A DNA stretch of 44,497 nt from Alphaproteobacteria bacterium (GCA_017465405.1 JAFTWG010000033.1:1-44497); one strand, 5' to 3'; shown: positions 26,032 through 35,853, counted from the stretch's first letter. Notes: a model not told the origin generated them from the sequence alone. Numbers and translations: made by a program.

Positions 26032-27477
26032 ATGATATTAGAAGGAAAAACAGGAAATTGGGAAATTGTTTGCGGTTTGGAAATTCACTGTCAAATAATT
26101 TCAAAATCTAAAATTTTTAGCTCTGCCTCAACAAATTTCGGCTGTGATGCAAATCAAAATGTGTCTTTTGTTGACGTTGCCATGCCTGGTATGTTGCCGA
26201 CATTAAATATGGAGTGTGTAAATCAAGCGGTTAAAACCGGATTGGGCTTGCGTGCTCAAATTAATAAATATTCGGTATTTTCACGCAAAAATTACTTCTA
26301 TGCCGATTTGCCGCAAGGATACCAAATTACCCAATTTGAATATCCGATTGTAGGAGAAGGTATTGTTAGCATTGATTTAGAAGACGGAAGCACAAAAGAT
26401 ATTCGAATTGAGCGTATGCACATAGAACAAGATACCGGAAAATCATTGCACGATATGTCCCCGACCAAGAGTTTTATCGATTTTAATCGTGCCGGTGTAG
26501 GTTTGATGGAAATTGTAACTCGTCCTGATTTCAGTTCTTCGGAAGAAGCCGGCGCATTTTTGAAAAAATTACGTTCAATTTTACGTTATTTAGGAACTTG
26601 TGACGGTAATATGGACGAAGGCTCTATGCGTTGCGATGCCAGTGTATCTGTTCGCAAAGTCGGTGAAACAGGTTTTCGTCCTCGTGCCGAAATCAAAAAC
26701 GTAAACTCGGTAAAATTTGTAATGCAAGCTATTGATGCCGAAGCAAAACGCCAAATAGAAGTTTATGAAAACGGTGAAGAATTCGAACAAGAAACCCGCC
26801 AATTTGATCCGGTCAGCGGACAAACTAAATTTATGCGTAAAAAAGAATTTGCTCATGATTATCGTTATTTTCCGGAGCCTGATTTACCACCGCTTGTTTT
26901 GAGTGATGAATATATAGAAGAAATTAAAAATCAACTTCCGGAATTACCTGATGCTAAAAAAGCTCGTTTTATAGAGACAATGGGACTTACCAAATATGAT
27001 GCAATGGTAATTTGTGAAAACAAAGAAACTGCTGAGTTCTTTGAAAAAGCTGCAAACGGACACGATGGTAAGAAAGTCGCAAACTGGTTGATGGGTGATT
27101 TTTTTGCAATGTTGAATCGCAAAAATCTGACCATAGACAATTCGCCAGTATCTGCAGAAAATTTAGGCAAGCTGGTTGACTTAATCGAAAAGAACATAAT
27201 TTCTGGCAAAATTGCAAAAGACGTTTTTGAAATTATGTCAGAAACAGGTGAAGACCCTGAGAAAATTGTTGAAGAAAAAGGATTGAAGCAAGTTACGGAT
27301 ACTTCTGCAATTGAAGCTATTGTCGATATGGTTATTGCTAACAATCTTGATAACGTAACTGCTTTCCGAAATGGCAAAACTAATCTTAAAGGTTGGTTTG
27401 TCGGACAGGTTATTAAGGAATCGAAAGGCAAAGCTAATCCGCAAATTGTCAATGAGCTTTTAGATAAAAAATTATAA
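26032..27477 (+). CDS. gatB: Asp/Glu-tRNA amidotransferase subunit B
   Basis: GatB activates the misacylated aminoacyl-tRNA with ATP and accepts ammonia from GatA. The 481-aa protein has the family opening [13 protein letters not shown], the zinc/ATP region [28 protein letters not shown], and the C-terminal YqeY-like tRNA-binding domain ([20 protein letters not shown] to VNELLDKKL). GAGG lies within the gatA stop region. A terminator closes the operon. Confidence 0.97.
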   Translation: MILEGKTGNWEIVCGLEIHCQIISKSKIFSSASTNFGCDANQNVSFVDVAMPGMLPTLNMECVNQAVKTGLGLRAQINKYSVFSRKNYFYADLPQGYQITQFEYPIVGEGIVSIDLEDGSTKDIRIERMHIEQDTGKSLHDMSPTKSFIDFNRAGVGLMEIVTRPDFSSSEEAGAFLKKLRSILRYLGTCDGNMDEGSMRCDASVSVRKVGETGFRPRAEIKNVNSVKFVMQAIDAEAKRQIEVYENGEEFEQETRQFDPVSGQTKFMRKKEFAHDYRYFPEPDLPPLVLSDEYIEEIKNQLPELPDAKKARFIETMGLTKYDAMVICENKETAEFFEKAANGHDGKKVANWLMGDFFAMLNRKNLTIDNSPVSAENLGKLVDLIEKNIISGKIAKDVFEIMSETGEDPEKIVEEKGLKQVTDTSAIEAIVDMVIANNLDNVTAFRNGKTNLKGWFVGQVIKESKGKANPQIVNELLDKKL

Positions 27478-27478
27478 G

Positions 27479-27505
27479 CAAGGTAGCCGAAAGGCTACCT
27501 TTTTG
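27479..27505 (+). terminator. Terminator of gatCAB
   Basis: AGGTAGCC, GNRA-type loop GAAA, GGCTACCT and T5. Confidence 0.9.
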
Positions 27506-27564
27506 TTTATTAAATATTCATAATTATCTGTTTAAATCCGATTTATAGATAAAATTTTACAAAA

Positions 27565-27594
27565 TTGACAAAAAAATGCTTTTCTTTTTAAAAT
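27565..27594 (+). promoter_or_regulatory. Sigma70-type promoter for the 700-aa gene
   Basis: TTGACA (27565-27570) and TAAAAT (27589-27594) with an 18-bp spacer. The -35 and following bases (GACAAAAAAATGCTTTT) resemble the sequence upstream of the paralogous 1511-aa gene (GACAAAAATGCTTTT). Confidence 0.6.
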
Positions 27595-27643
27595 TTTTGT
27601 TATATAGTGAAATAAATGAATAAAATTTTGAAGGAGATTTAAC

Positions 27644-29746
27644 ATGGCGAGAACATATACACTTAACGACCTTGGCGTTACAATTGATGACTTAATATTG
27701 TTACAAGGTACCGGATATGAATTTGATGAAAGCGAAGATATTACAGAAGAAAAAAGAGAAGAAGTTTTAGCTAGGATTTATGAAGCTAAACAAACACAAA
27801 AATCAAAAGACACAAAACCTATTACTCATGATGTTCCGGCCGCAACTGTAGAACAGGCTAAACAAGTAAAATATGATGCCAAAAACGGAAAAGAAGTAAG
27901 TTTACAAGATATGGCTTCGGTTGTAAAAGCTGAAACAATAATCAATAAAGATTTGCGTGATCAACTTCCTAATGTTATAAAATCCGCAGTAGAAAAAGAT
28001 AGTTTAACTGCTGAAGAAGTTTCTGCTTTAGGTTATTTGCTTGACGAACTTAAAGGAAAACACGTAGAGGATAAGAAAAATCCTCATTCAATTCATGAAT
28101 ACAATAAACGTTTTGCCGACATGCCGGAATTGTTAGAACAAGCAGCTCAAAAAGTAAAAGAAGCTTCTGTAACTGTTGTTCCTGCTGTAGAAAAAACATA
28201 TACGAAAGAAGAAATTGAAGAATTATTGACTGCTGGCGAAGTTTATCTTATGAAACCTTCTGAAGCTTTTGGAAAAGAAGGCGAAAAAGAAAATGTTGCT
28301 GATGCACATAATGACGGATTTGCAGACCATGTAACAAAAATGTCTGCTCTGATCAAAGACTATGGCGAAGGTAAAGTCGATGTTGCTCCAGATGCACTTT
28401 TAGATATGGATAAACTTGTTGCATTATATGGTAAAGAATATGCTAGAGGAACAGCAATAAAAGATAGTATGTCCTATGATGTAACACAAGATGCTGCAAA
28501 TGCGTCTCAACGCGTTGCTTTCGAAAAGAAATTACACGGTATTAAAACTCCGGTTGAAGAAAAAATTGTAGTTGTTCCTGTTGAAGAAGAAACAAAAGAT
28601 GTTGATCAGGAAGAGAAAGACAGAATTGAATATCTTCGTAAAAATAATCGTTATATTCGTTCAAATGTTGCCGGAAAACACAGAACAGCAGAACAATGGG
28701 GTGTTTTATACGAATATATAGACCACAATCCGACATTAAAAACTGATGAAGACAGACGCAAGGCTAAAGAAAAATTAGATGAAGACTTTGAAAGAACAGC
28801 GAATAAAGAAGTTAAAGAGGCTTTTGCAAAGAAAAATGAAAACCAAACAGATGATGTGGTTGCACCTGTTGTTGTGCCTGTAGAAGTACAAGAAGATTCT
28901 AAAGAAGAAGAGAAAGGCAACGGAGAAGATAAAGGTAGAGGTACTACGATAATTCCTGTAGTTATACCTCATGATAAAGGAGATAATGATAAAGGAGATA
29001 ATGCCAATGTAGTCAGTCCATCTGATGATAAAGGAAATAACAACATAACTGATTCGGATGACAAAAAGGAGAAAAAAGGGCTCTTTGGTTGGATTGGAGA
29101 AAAAGCTAAGAAAGTTGGTGATTGGGCTAAACGTAATTGGAAAAAGCTTGCAATTGGTGGAGCAATTTTAGCAGCTGCAATGTTTGGTCCTAAAGCTTGT
29201 GAAGGCGGAGAAAAGGATGATGGTAAAAAAGATAATATTGAAGTTGTAACACCAACACCTACACCGGAAAAAGCTACAGAATCCAAAGATACTATTGATA
29301 TAGCAATGGCTCATCAATACTGTAAACGTATGGGATATCAAGATAGTATGTCTCAAGAAGATGCTATTGCAAAGTATTTTCAAGATAGAGAAACATATTC
29401 ATCGGTAAAAGATAAATATGCTCCTCATATGGGAATTGATAGTTTATCTGTTGATGAACAAATGGCAGTATTGGCAACAGTAAGAGGAAATACTCCTGAT
29501 AATGCTCCAGTTATTGATGCTGTATTAAATGGTCAGAATGCCAATATAGTATCAGTTAAGAAGTTAGAAAAAGAAACAGCAAAATTTGTTGTTAAACAAG
29601 AGAATGGAACTATTCAATACCGTACCCCGGAAGATTTTACTAAACAAACAGGAACACAGAGTATTGAAGTTAGTAAAGATAAATTAGTACAACAGGCTGA
29701 ATTGGCAGGTTTTGTTGCACAAGCTAAAGGTGGTAACACTCATTAA
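27644..29746 (+). CDS. Paralog of the 1511-aa protein, 700 aa, single membrane anchor
   Basis: Family unrecognised. Residues 1-395 match the first 340 residues of the protein encoded at 17680-22215: YTLNDLGVTIDDLILLQGTG, LIKDYGEGKVDVAPDAL, then NNRYIRSNVAGKHRTAEQW and DHNPTLKTDEDRRKAKEKLD, the last nearly identical. A Val/Pro/Asp/Lys-rich linker (400-475) contains HDKGDNDKGDN repeats. Then come an amphipathic GLFGWIGEKAKKVGDWAKRN and one hydrophobic segment (about 502-515). The C-terminal domain (about 540-700) is not shared. GAAGGAG lies before ATG. The gene stands alone between terminators. Confidence 0.85.
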   Translation: MARTYTLNDLGVTIDDLILLQGTGYEFDESEDITEEKREEVLARIYEAKQTQKSKDTKPITHDVPAATVEQAKQVKYDAKNGKEVSLQDMASVVKAETIINKDLRDQLPNVIKSAVEKDSLTAEEVSALGYLLDELKGKHVEDKKNPHSIHEYNKRFADMPELLEQAAQKVKEASVTVVPAVEKTYTKEEIEELLTAGEVYLMKPSEAFGKEGEKENVADAHNDGFADHVTKMSALIKDYGEGKVDVAPDALLDMDKLVALYGKEYARGTAIKDSMSYDVTQDAANASQRVAFEKKLHGIKTPVEEKIVVVPVEEETKDVDQEEKDRIEYLRKNNRYIRSNVAGKHRTAEQWGVLYEYIDHNPTLKTDEDRRKAKEKLDEDFERTANKEVKEAFAKKNENQTDDVVAPVVVPVEVQEDSKEEEKGNGEDKGRGTTIIPVVIPHDKGDNDKGDNANVVSPSDDKGNNNITDSDDKKEKKGLFGWIGEKAKKVGDWAKRNWKKLAIGGAILAAAMFGPKACEGGEKDDGKKDNIEVVTPTPTPEKATESKDTIDIAMAHQYCKRMGYQDSMSQEDAIAKYFQDRETYSSVKDKYAPHMGIDSLSVDEQMAVLATVRGNTPDNAPVIDAVLNGQNANIVSVKKLEKETAKFVVKQENGTIQYRTPEDFTKQTGTQSIEVSKDKLVQQAELAGFVAQAKGGNTH

Positions 29747-29763
29747 TATCTGCAATATAAATA

Positions 29764-29793
29764 AAAAGCGGGGAAAACTTTCCCCGTTTTTTT
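29764..29793. terminator. Bidirectional terminator between the 700-aa gene and mrp
   Basis: CGGGGAA pairs with TTCCCCG around a 4-base loop; T7 follows on the plus strand and a short T-run on the minus strand. Confidence 0.9.
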
Positions 29794-29814
29794 GTGCCTT
29801 GCTAAATATTTTGA

Positions 29815-30804
29815 TTATTTCAGCTTTGTGATAATTTTATCAGCAATATCTAAATATGCCTTTGCAAATTCACTATCAGGATCAGCAATAACAATGGGTT
29901 TTCCCTCGTCTGCATGAGTACGAATTTTTATATTGAGCGGAATTTCACCTAAAAAATCAACCTCAATTTTCTTTGCCGTATCTTGAGCTCCATGCTCCCC
30001 GAATACATACTCTTTATGTCCGCATTTTTCGCAAAGGTGGTAACTCATATTTTCAACCACCCCTAAAATCGGAACATTTACTGCTTTAAACATATTTACT
30101 CCTTTAACAGCGTCTATCAAAGCAATATCTTGCGGAGTAGAAACAATAACCGCACCGTTTAATCTTACTTGTTGCGACAAAGTTATTTGAATATCTCCTG
30201 TTCCCGGAGGCATATCTATAACCATAATATCAATTTCACCCCAATTTACATCGCTTAATAGTTGTTGCAATGCTCCACAGGCTTTCGGGCCTCTCCAAAT
30301 TAGCGGTGTATCTCTTGAAACCAACGTGCCGATAGACATACTCTTAATTCCCATAACATCAAAAGGCTCAAAAGTTTGTCCGTCATAAGAAACAGGAACA
30401 ATCCCTTCATATCCCAACATTGTCGGAATTGACGGCCCATAAATATCAGCATCGAATAAAGCAACTTTTTGTCCTTGTCTTTTCAGAGCAAGTGCAATAT
30501 TCACCGCTGTTGTGGATTTTCCTACCCCGCCTTTGCCCGAAGCTACAGCGATAATTTTCTTAACACCTCTGATTTTCCAGTGTTTGTCAGCCTCACTGTC
30601 TTTTATAGCTGTATATACAACAGAAACCTTTTCAACTCCATCAAGAGCAAGCAATTCCTGTTTTAAGCTCTCTGATTTTTGAGCATCTTCCGGTATATTT
30701 ACCAGTGTTACAATAGCTCTTCCCCTAAACAAACTGACACTTTCGATATATTCCGGTGCAAAATACTTCTCCGCAACCATTCTAATTGCAGTATTATCTG
30801 TCAT
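29815..30804 (-). CDS. mrp: Mrp/ApbC/Nbp35 family Fe-S cluster carrier ATPase
   Basis: A P-loop ATPase that carries and inserts Fe-S clusters. The 329-aa protein has an N-terminal MIP18/DUF59-like domain (about 1-75) and the deviant Walker A GKGGVGKST (90-98). It also has FDADIYGPSIPTMLG, IDMPPGTGDIQITLSQ, and the cluster-binding CxxC in YHLCEKCGHKEYVFG. AGGAGG lies 6 bases before ATG. It is divergent from hflK. Confidence 0.96.
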   Translation of the reverse strand: MTDNTAIRMVAEKYFAPEYIESVSLFRGRAIVTLVNIPEDAQKSESLKQELLALDGVEKVSVVYTAIKDSEADKHWKIRGVKKIIAVASGKGGVGKSTTAVNIALALKRQGQKVALFDADIYGPSIPTMLGYEGIVPVSYDGQTFEPFDVMGIKSMSIGTLVSRDTPLIWRGPKACGALQQLLSDVNWGEIDIMVIDMPPGTGDIQITLSQQVRLNGAVIVSTPQDIALIDAVKGVNMFKAVNVPILGVVENMSYHLCEKCGHKEYVFGEHGAQDTAKKIEVDFLGEIPLNIKIRTHADEGKPIVIADPDSEFAKAYLDIADKIITKLK

Positions 30805-30838
30805 ATTAAACCTCCTGTTGATATTATGACATCGCTAA

Positions 30839-30867
30839 TTGTTTTTAGAATGTTTATAATATATATT
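30839..30867 (+). promoter_or_regulatory. Possible promoter of the hflKC-degP operon
   Basis: TTGTTT (30839-30844) and TATATT (30862-30867) with a 17-bp spacer, 40 bases upstream of hflK. Confidence 0.4.
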
Positions 30868-30907
30868 AAAGCAATGCAATAAAATAAACTGTAATGAGGT
30901 AAAAAAT

Positions 30908-31936
30908 ATGGCAAATATGAAAAATCCGTGGGATAATGAAAACGTGGAAAACCCTTGGGATAACAAAGAACCGGAAAAAATTATTAAATTCCATAAAGTA
31001 AAAAAGCCACAAAAACCGAACGTTAATATCCGTCCGGCGTGGTGGGTGCTTATTGCTTTTGTTTTATGGATGTCCACCGGTTTTTATCAGGTTCAAACGA
31101 ATGAAAACGGTGTTGTTCTCCGTTTCGGAAGATATGTAGATACAACCAACCCCGGACTTCATTACCATCTCCCCTACCCGATTGAAAATGTTATAAAAGT
31201 CAGTATGACGCAAGAAAGAAGTATCAATTTGGGTGGAGATAATGATGCCTCAGCACGCAATTATCGTAATAATGCCTTTACGGAAACACATATGCTCACC
31301 GGTGATGAAAATATTGTAGATATTAATCTTACCGTAGTTTGGCGAATCAAAAATGCAAATGACTTCCTATTTAATATGCGAAGCCCCGAAGAAACCGTTC
31401 GAGTTGCCGCACAATCCGTTCTTCGTGAAATTGTCGGACAATCCGAAATGATGCCGATTATTTCCGGCGATAGAGGAAAAGTTGAAGATGATACAAAAGC
31501 AGAATTGCAAAAAGTTCTTGATGACTTCGGTTCAGGAGTTGAGATTGTACGTGTAAAATTGCAAAAAGCTGACCCTCCCAAACAAGTAGTAGATGCTTTT
31601 AACGAAGTTCAACGAGCCAAAGCTGATATGGAAAGATTTAAAAACGAAGCAGAAGCATATCGTAATGAAGTTGTTCCTAATGCACATGGTCAAGCTTCGC
31701 AAATTTTGCAAAGTGCAGAAGCCTATAATCAGGCAGTCGTAAACAAGGCAACCGGTGAAGCAGACAGATTTAATTCTGTTTATAAAGCTTATAAAAAAGG
31801 TAAAGATGTCACAATCCGCAGACTATATTTGGAAACAATGGAAGAAGTTTTGAAAAAATCTGATAAGGTTATTGTTGATCCGTCTGCGAAAGGTTCTAAC
31901 GTTTTACCTATTTTACCGTTAAATGCAGTTAAATAA
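30908..31936 (+). CDS. hflK: HflK, membrane protease modulator
   Basis: HflK and HflC form the SPFH/band-7 cage around FtsH in the inner membrane. The 342-aa protein has the cytoplasmic N-terminus with NPWDN repeats, one membrane helix (WWVLIAFVLWMSTGFYQV) and a band-7 domain (NENGVVLRFGRYVDTTNPGLH). A helical region follows (RAKADMERFKNEAEAYRNE). GAGG precedes ATG. hflC follows after 14 bp. Confidence 0.96.
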   Translation: MANMKNPWDNENVENPWDNKEPEKIIKFHKVKKPQKPNVNIRPAWWVLIAFVLWMSTGFYQVQTNENGVVLRFGRYVDTTNPGLHYHLPYPIENVIKVSMTQERSINLGGDNDASARNYRNNAFTETHMLTGDENIVDINLTVVWRIKNANDFLFNMRSPEETVRVAAQSVLREIVGQSEMMPIISGDRGKVEDDTKAELQKVLDDFGSGVEIVRVKLQKADPPKQVVDAFNEVQRAKADMERFKNEAEAYRNEVVPNAHGQASQILQSAEAYNQAVVNKATGEADRFNSVYKAYKKGKDVTIRRLYLETMEEVLKKSDKVIVDPSAKGSNVLPILPLNAVK

Positions 31937-31950
31937 GAGGAGTACAAAAA

Positions 31951-32817
31951 ATGAACGATAAAACAAAAATATTTTTAGGCAGTATTGCTCTTTTAGTTGT
32001 ATTTTTAATTTCAACCAGTGTTTATATTGTAAATCAGGCAGAACAGGCTATCGTATTGCAATTTGGGCGTCCGGTCCGTTTAGTACAAGAACCGGGGCTA
32101 AAATTCAAAATGCCATTTATCCAAAACGTTGTATTTTATGACACTCGTTTGTTGAATTTAGATCCTCCTGCGCAAGAAGTAGTTCTCAATGATAAAAAAC
32201 GTTTGGATGTTGACAGCTTTACTCGTTATAAAATTGTTGATCCGATTAAGTTTTACGCAACGGTCAGAACCGAATATCAAGCACAAAGCAAGTTAGCGGA
32301 AATCGTAAATTCTTCTATTCGTAAAATTTTGGGTAGAAGTACTTTACAGGAATTGTTATCGGAAAAACGCACCAAAATTATGGACGATATAAGTGCTGCA
32401 GTAAAAGTTGATGCCACACAAATCGGGGTTAGTGTTGCTGATGTGCGTATTCGTAGAGCTGACTTACCTCTAGAAGTATTGCAAGCAATTAATGCTCGTA
32501 TGAAAACCGAAAGAGAAAGAGAAGCTAAAGAATTTAGAGCTCAAGGTAGTCAAGAAGCACAAAAGATTAAAGCTAGCGCAGACAAAGAAAAAACCATTAT
32601 TTTGGCAAATGCCGAAAAGCAAGCTCAAATTATTCGTGGTCAAGGCGATGAAAAAGCTATTGAAATATGGAATAATGCTGCCGGAAAAGACATTGCTTTC
32701 TTTAATTTTTATCGTTCTTTAGAAGCTTATAAAAATGCTCTGGCTAACGGAAATTCTTCTATGGTATTGTCGCCGGAAAGTGACTTTTTTCAATTTTTCA
32801 GAAAGGCTATGAAGTAA
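31951..32817 (+). CDS. hflC: HflC, membrane protease modulator
   Basis: Partner of HflK. The 288-aa protein has an N-terminal membrane anchor (IFLGSIALLVVFLISTSVYI) and a band-7 domain (QAEQAIVLQFGRPVRLVQEPGL, RLLNLDPPAQEVVLNDKKRL). The SPFH helix ends with KTEREREAKEFRAQGSQEAQ. AGAGGAG precedes ATG. The stop is 4 bp before the degP-family gene, so the membrane-quality-control genes form one operon. Confidence 0.96.
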   Translation: MNDKTKIFLGSIALLVVFLISTSVYIVNQAEQAIVLQFGRPVRLVQEPGLKFKMPFIQNVVFYDTRLLNLDPPAQEVVLNDKKRLDVDSFTRYKIVDPIKFYATVRTEYQAQSKLAEIVNSSIRKILGRSTLQELLSEKRTKIMDDISAAVKVDATQIGVSVADVRIRRADLPLEVLQAINARMKTEREREAKEFRAQGSQEAQKIKASADKEKTIILANAEKQAQIIRGQGDEKAIEIWNNAAGKDIAFFNFYRSLEAYKNALANGNSSMVLSPESDFFQFFRKAMK

Positions 32818-32821
32818 AAAT

Positions 32822-34258
32822 ATGCTAAAAAAAATCTGTTATACATTATCAATACTATTACTCTCAGGTTCAGCAAATGCTCAATACGGTTTTCCGTCTT
32901 TTGCTGATTTGGCAGAAAGATTACTCCCGACTGTGGTAAATATTTCTACAATTCAACAAACGGAAAAATTAGATATTGCCGTTCCTGAAGGAGTTAATGG
33001 CGAAGTGGCAGCGGCTCAAACGGAAATTTCTCCGGAAGATCCGATGGCTGATTATATCGAAACAGAGAGCAATTTAAGACAAGCTTTGGGATCCGGATTT
33101 ATTATTGATGAACAAGGATATATCATCACCAATTATCACGTTATCGAAAATGCAAGTGCTATCAATGTGGTGTTGTTTGATAATACCGAAGTTGAGGCAG
33201 AAATTGTCGGAGGAGATGAAAAAACAGATTTAGCCTTGATAAAAATTGAACCTCCTTTTGAACTGAAAAAAGTTGTATTCGGGAATTCTGATGATTTAAG
33301 AATTGGAGATTGGGTATTATCTATCGGAAATCCGTTTGGATTAGGTGGTAGTGTCAGTGCCGGTATTGTTTCTGCAAAATCAAGAGATATTGCAGCCGGA
33401 CCGTATGACAATTTTATCCAAACCGATGCTTCTATCAATCAAGGAAGTTCAGGCGGCCCGATGTTTAATATGAACGGAGAAGTAATTGGTATTAATACTG
33501 CTCTGTTCTCTACCACCGGAGCCAGTATGGGGGTGGGCTTCGCCATTCCTATCAATACTGCCGGATGGATAGCAAGTCAGTTAGAGCAAAACGGAAAAGT
33601 TAAGAGAGGTTGGATAGGAGTAAGAATCCAACCGGTAACAAAAGATATTGCAAAAGCAATTAACCTTAACGATGTTCATGGTGTGGTTATATCAGAAGTC
33701 AGCGAAAACAGTCCTGCCGCTAAGGTCGGATTGACTGTAGGTGATGTCATTCTTAATATTGAAAAATCAGAAATTAATAATCCGAAAGATTTTTCAAGAA
33801 TGATTGCTGAAAGTAAAATCGGTAAAGAAACAACTTTATTGGTATGGAAAAATCAGCAGTTAGAAACCGTAAATGTTCTTATAAAAGAAATGCCGGCGGC
33901 TCCGTCGTTAATAAAACCGCAGAACCCCGATGAGATGGATGATAACGACAAAATTTCTCACGAAATAGGAATTAAATTATTGGAAATATCTCCTGAAATT
34001 TTGGATATTTTTGAACTGTCTTCTTCGACTTTAGGGCTCGTTGTTGAAGGTGTGGAAGCAAATTCTGATGCTGCTTTACAGGGGATAAAAAAAGGCGACG
34101 TAGTTACTCAAATTGATGAAAAAGATGTGCTAACTACCGATGCCGCACTTAATTATATAAAAGAGGCCAGAAAAGCAAAACGCCCTGTTAAGCTTTCTAT
34201 TCAAAACCAGGAAGATGGAACCATGGGAACTGTTACCGTAAGGCTAAAAAAACAATGA
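32822..34258 (+). CDS. degP: DegP/MucD-type periplasmic serine protease
   Basis: HtrA-family protease/chaperone. MLKKICYTLSILLLSGSANA is a signal peptide cut before QYG. The trypsin-like domain has His106 (TNYHVIEN), Asp136 (KTDLALIKI) and Ser210 (NQGSSGGPMFN). Two PDZ domains follow (about 260-350 and 385-475). The 478 aa fit the family. The stop TGA overlaps the holC start (ATGA). Pairing DegP with HflKC is a familiar alphaproteobacterial arrangement. Confidence 0.95.
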   Translation: MLKKICYTLSILLLSGSANAQYGFPSFADLAERLLPTVVNISTIQQTEKLDIAVPEGVNGEVAAAQTEISPEDPMADYIETESNLRQALGSGFIIDEQGYIITNYHVIENASAINVVLFDNTEVEAEIVGGDEKTDLALIKIEPPFELKKVVFGNSDDLRIGDWVLSIGNPFGLGGSVSAGIVSAKSRDIAAGPYDNFIQTDASINQGSSGGPMFNMNGEVIGINTALFSTTGASMGVGFAIPINTAGWIASQLEQNGKVKRGWIGVRIQPVTKDIAKAINLNDVHGVVISEVSENSPAAKVGLTVGDVILNIEKSEINNPKDFSRMIAESKIGKETTLLVWKNQQLETVNVLIKEMPAAPSLIKPQNPDEMDDNDKISHEIGIKLLEISPEILDIFELSSSTLGLVVEGVEANSDAALQGIKKGDVVTQIDEKDVLTTDAALNYIKEARKAKRPVKLSIQNQEDGTMGTVTVRLKKQ

Positions 34259-34710
34259 GCAGAGTTGACTTTTATCATTTACAGAACAAACGACTTGAAG
34301 ATGTTTTGCCCAAACTTCTTGAAAAAGTTTATGCTATAAATAAAAGAGCGATTGTAAGAATAGGTAATAGCGAACGAATAGAGTTTTTGAATAGTTTGCT
34401 TTGGACCTATGATGAACAATCATTTTTACCGCATGGAAGCAAAAAAGACGGAGCGGCTGAAATGCAGCCTATATGGCTAACTTCTGAAAATGATAATCCG
34501 AATGGAGCAGATTTTTTATTTTTAACCGATGGAGCAGAAGCTGATATTGAAGAAGTCCAACAATATGAAAGAGTTTTGAATATATTTGACGGAAACTCAA
34601 CTGAAAGTGTAGAAAAAGCTCGCATATTTTGGAAAGAGCTTAAACAGCAATCAGTTGATATATTCTATTGGCAACAAAATCAAACAGGAACTTGGGAACA
34701 AAAAGGATAA
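34255..34710 (+). CDS. holC: DNA polymerase III subunit chi
   Basis: HolC links the clamp loader to SSB. The 151-aa product shows the family pattern: VDFYHL at the start, KLLEKVYAINKRAIVRIGN, the WTYDEQSFLPHG motif, PIWLTSENDNPNGADFLFL and EKARIFWKELK. It overlaps degP by 4 bases (ATGA), so translation is coupled. The next gene starts 5 bases after its stop. Confidence 0.92.
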   Translation: MSRVDFYHLQNKRLEDVLPKLLEKVYAINKRAIVRIGNSERIEFLNSLLWTYDEQSFLPHGSKKDGAAEMQPIWLTSENDNPNGADFLFLTDGAEADIEEVQQYERVLNIFDGNSTESVEKARIFWKELKQQSVDIFYWQQNQTGTWEQKG

Positions 34711-34714
34711 ACAA

Positions 34715-35359
34715 ATGGATACCGACTTCCTAAAAAAGAATAATTTGGCAGAAATAAAAAATAGCGAATATTTTATCGTCGATATGATGTATTCTGTTCC
34801 TGAAAATATTACATCACATCCGGTATATGAAGAAGTCGGTTTCGGAAATAATGCTTATGTTCATATTGATGTTGCAGATAAATTAAACAAAATTGCAGAG
34901 GTTCTGCAAAGGTTAAATCTTAAAATGCGTATCAGAGATGCCTATCGCCCTCCTATTGCTCATCAACGTTGTCTTGATTTGATTCCTGTTAAAGGGGTGT
35001 TTGCATCTAAACCGGAAAATTCATTACATTGTTATGGTGTTGCTATCGACTGTTGCCTGACCGATATGAAAGGAAATAATTTAAGATTTCCAACAGAAAT
35101 TGATGCTTATGATAAAAAATATGCACGTCAAATTGCTTTTGGCAAAACAGATGAATACTATAAACATTTTGAAAAAGCATCGATTAATTTTTATAGCCCT
35201 AATTTATTTGAAGAAATAAAAAATCGAGAGCTATTACAAAAAATCATGCACGATTGCGGTTTTGAAAGCATAACGTCCGAATGGTGGCATTTTCAACTGC
35301 CAAACGGCAAAGAAAAATATAAATTAATTGAGTGGAACAGTGAGAAGGAAACTAAATGA
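34715..35359 (+). CDS. D-Ala-D-Ala dipeptidase family protein (VanX/DdpX-like, peptidase M15D)
   Basis: These zinc enzymes cut D-Ala-D-Ala dipeptides, in DdpX for salvage of peptidoglycan pieces and in VanX for glycopeptide resistance. The 214-aa protein has RIRDAYRPP with Arg74, the zinc motif SLHCYGVAID (His105, Asp112) and SEWWHF (Glu189, His192). There is no signal peptide, so it is cytoplasmic like VanX. AAGGA lies before ATG 34715; the frame open upstream overlaps holC and is rejected. No vanH or vanA homologs are adjacent, so a salvage role is more likely than resistance. Confidence 0.88.
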   Translation: MDTDFLKKNNLAEIKNSEYFIVDMMYSVPENITSHPVYEEVGFGNNAYVHIDVADKLNKIAEVLQRLNLKMRIRDAYRPPIAHQRCLDLIPVKGVFASKPENSLHCYGVAIDCCLTDMKGNNLRFPTEIDAYDKKYARQIAFGKTDEYYKHFEKASINFYSPNLFEEIKNRELLQKIMHDCGFESITSEWWHFQLPNGKEKYKLIEWNSEKETK

Positions 35360-35802
35360 TAGTACAAATTTTACTTATTGCTTTATTAGTTGCTTCCATT
35401 TTTTGGGTAGATAATTCAAAAATATATAAAACGCTATTCATTGTTATGAATCTTTTGTTACTGACGCTGATTTATAATACTTTTATTATATACACAGCTG
35501 ATTTTGAACAATCACCATGGCATGAAAACGGTAAAATTTCATATATGGCTGTCGTACTTGAAGTTTTATGGCTACTATGTATAAACGTTATTTTTGCCCT
35601 TTTAAGAAAAAAAATATATATAACTGCCGATTTATTATTTATTCCATTTTTGGCAGCTCTTGTAATGGGAGGATATTTAATATTTTATCTAAATCCGCCC
35701 TACTGGCTTTGTGTCAGTGGAGCAGTCACAAGTTTGGTGCTTTTTATTAGTATCTTGTTTTTATTTGTCAAAAACTTCGATAAAACGATAAGAGGAAAAT
35801 AA
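35356..35802 (+). CDS. Small integral membrane protein, 148 aa
   Basis: Not recognised. Hydrophobic segments lie at about 1-17, 24-46, 62-82, 88-108 and 113-138 (VQILLIALLVASIFWV, YMAVVLEVLWLLCINVIFAL, LLFIPFLAALVMGGYLIFYL), giving four or five membrane helices with short loops. It overlaps the dipeptidase stop by 4 bases (ATGA), so it belongs to the same operon and is probably translationally coupled. A terminator begins at the stop codon. Confidence 0.8.
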   Translation: MIVQILLIALLVASIFWVDNSKIYKTLFIVMNLLLLTLIYNTFIIYTADFEQSPWHENGKISYMAVVLEVLWLLCINVIFALLRKKIYITADLLFIPFLAALVMGGYLIFYLNPPYWLCVSGAVTSLVLFISILFLFVKNFDKTIRGK

Positions 35803-35838
35803 AAAAATCCCGTGGCTTAAACAGGCGACGGGATTTTA
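35803..35838. terminator. Bidirectional terminator closing the hflK operon
   Basis: AAAATCCCGT pairs with ACGGGATTTT; the 14-base loop is partly paired. It also serves the convergent 137-aa gene. Confidence 0.85.
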
Positions 35839-35853
35839 GCAAAGTTTTGCAGT

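Noticed and set aside
26931..27452. Minus-strand ORF of 173 aa inside gatB.
   Set aside because: gatB is fully conserved in the other strand and the antisense frame has no ribosome site or recognisable features.
34715..35359. VanX-like gene considered as a glycopeptide-resistance determinant.
   Set aside because: There is no vanH, vanA-type ligase or VanRS pair adjacent; it sits in an operon with hflKC, degP and holC, so a dipeptide salvage role is more likely.
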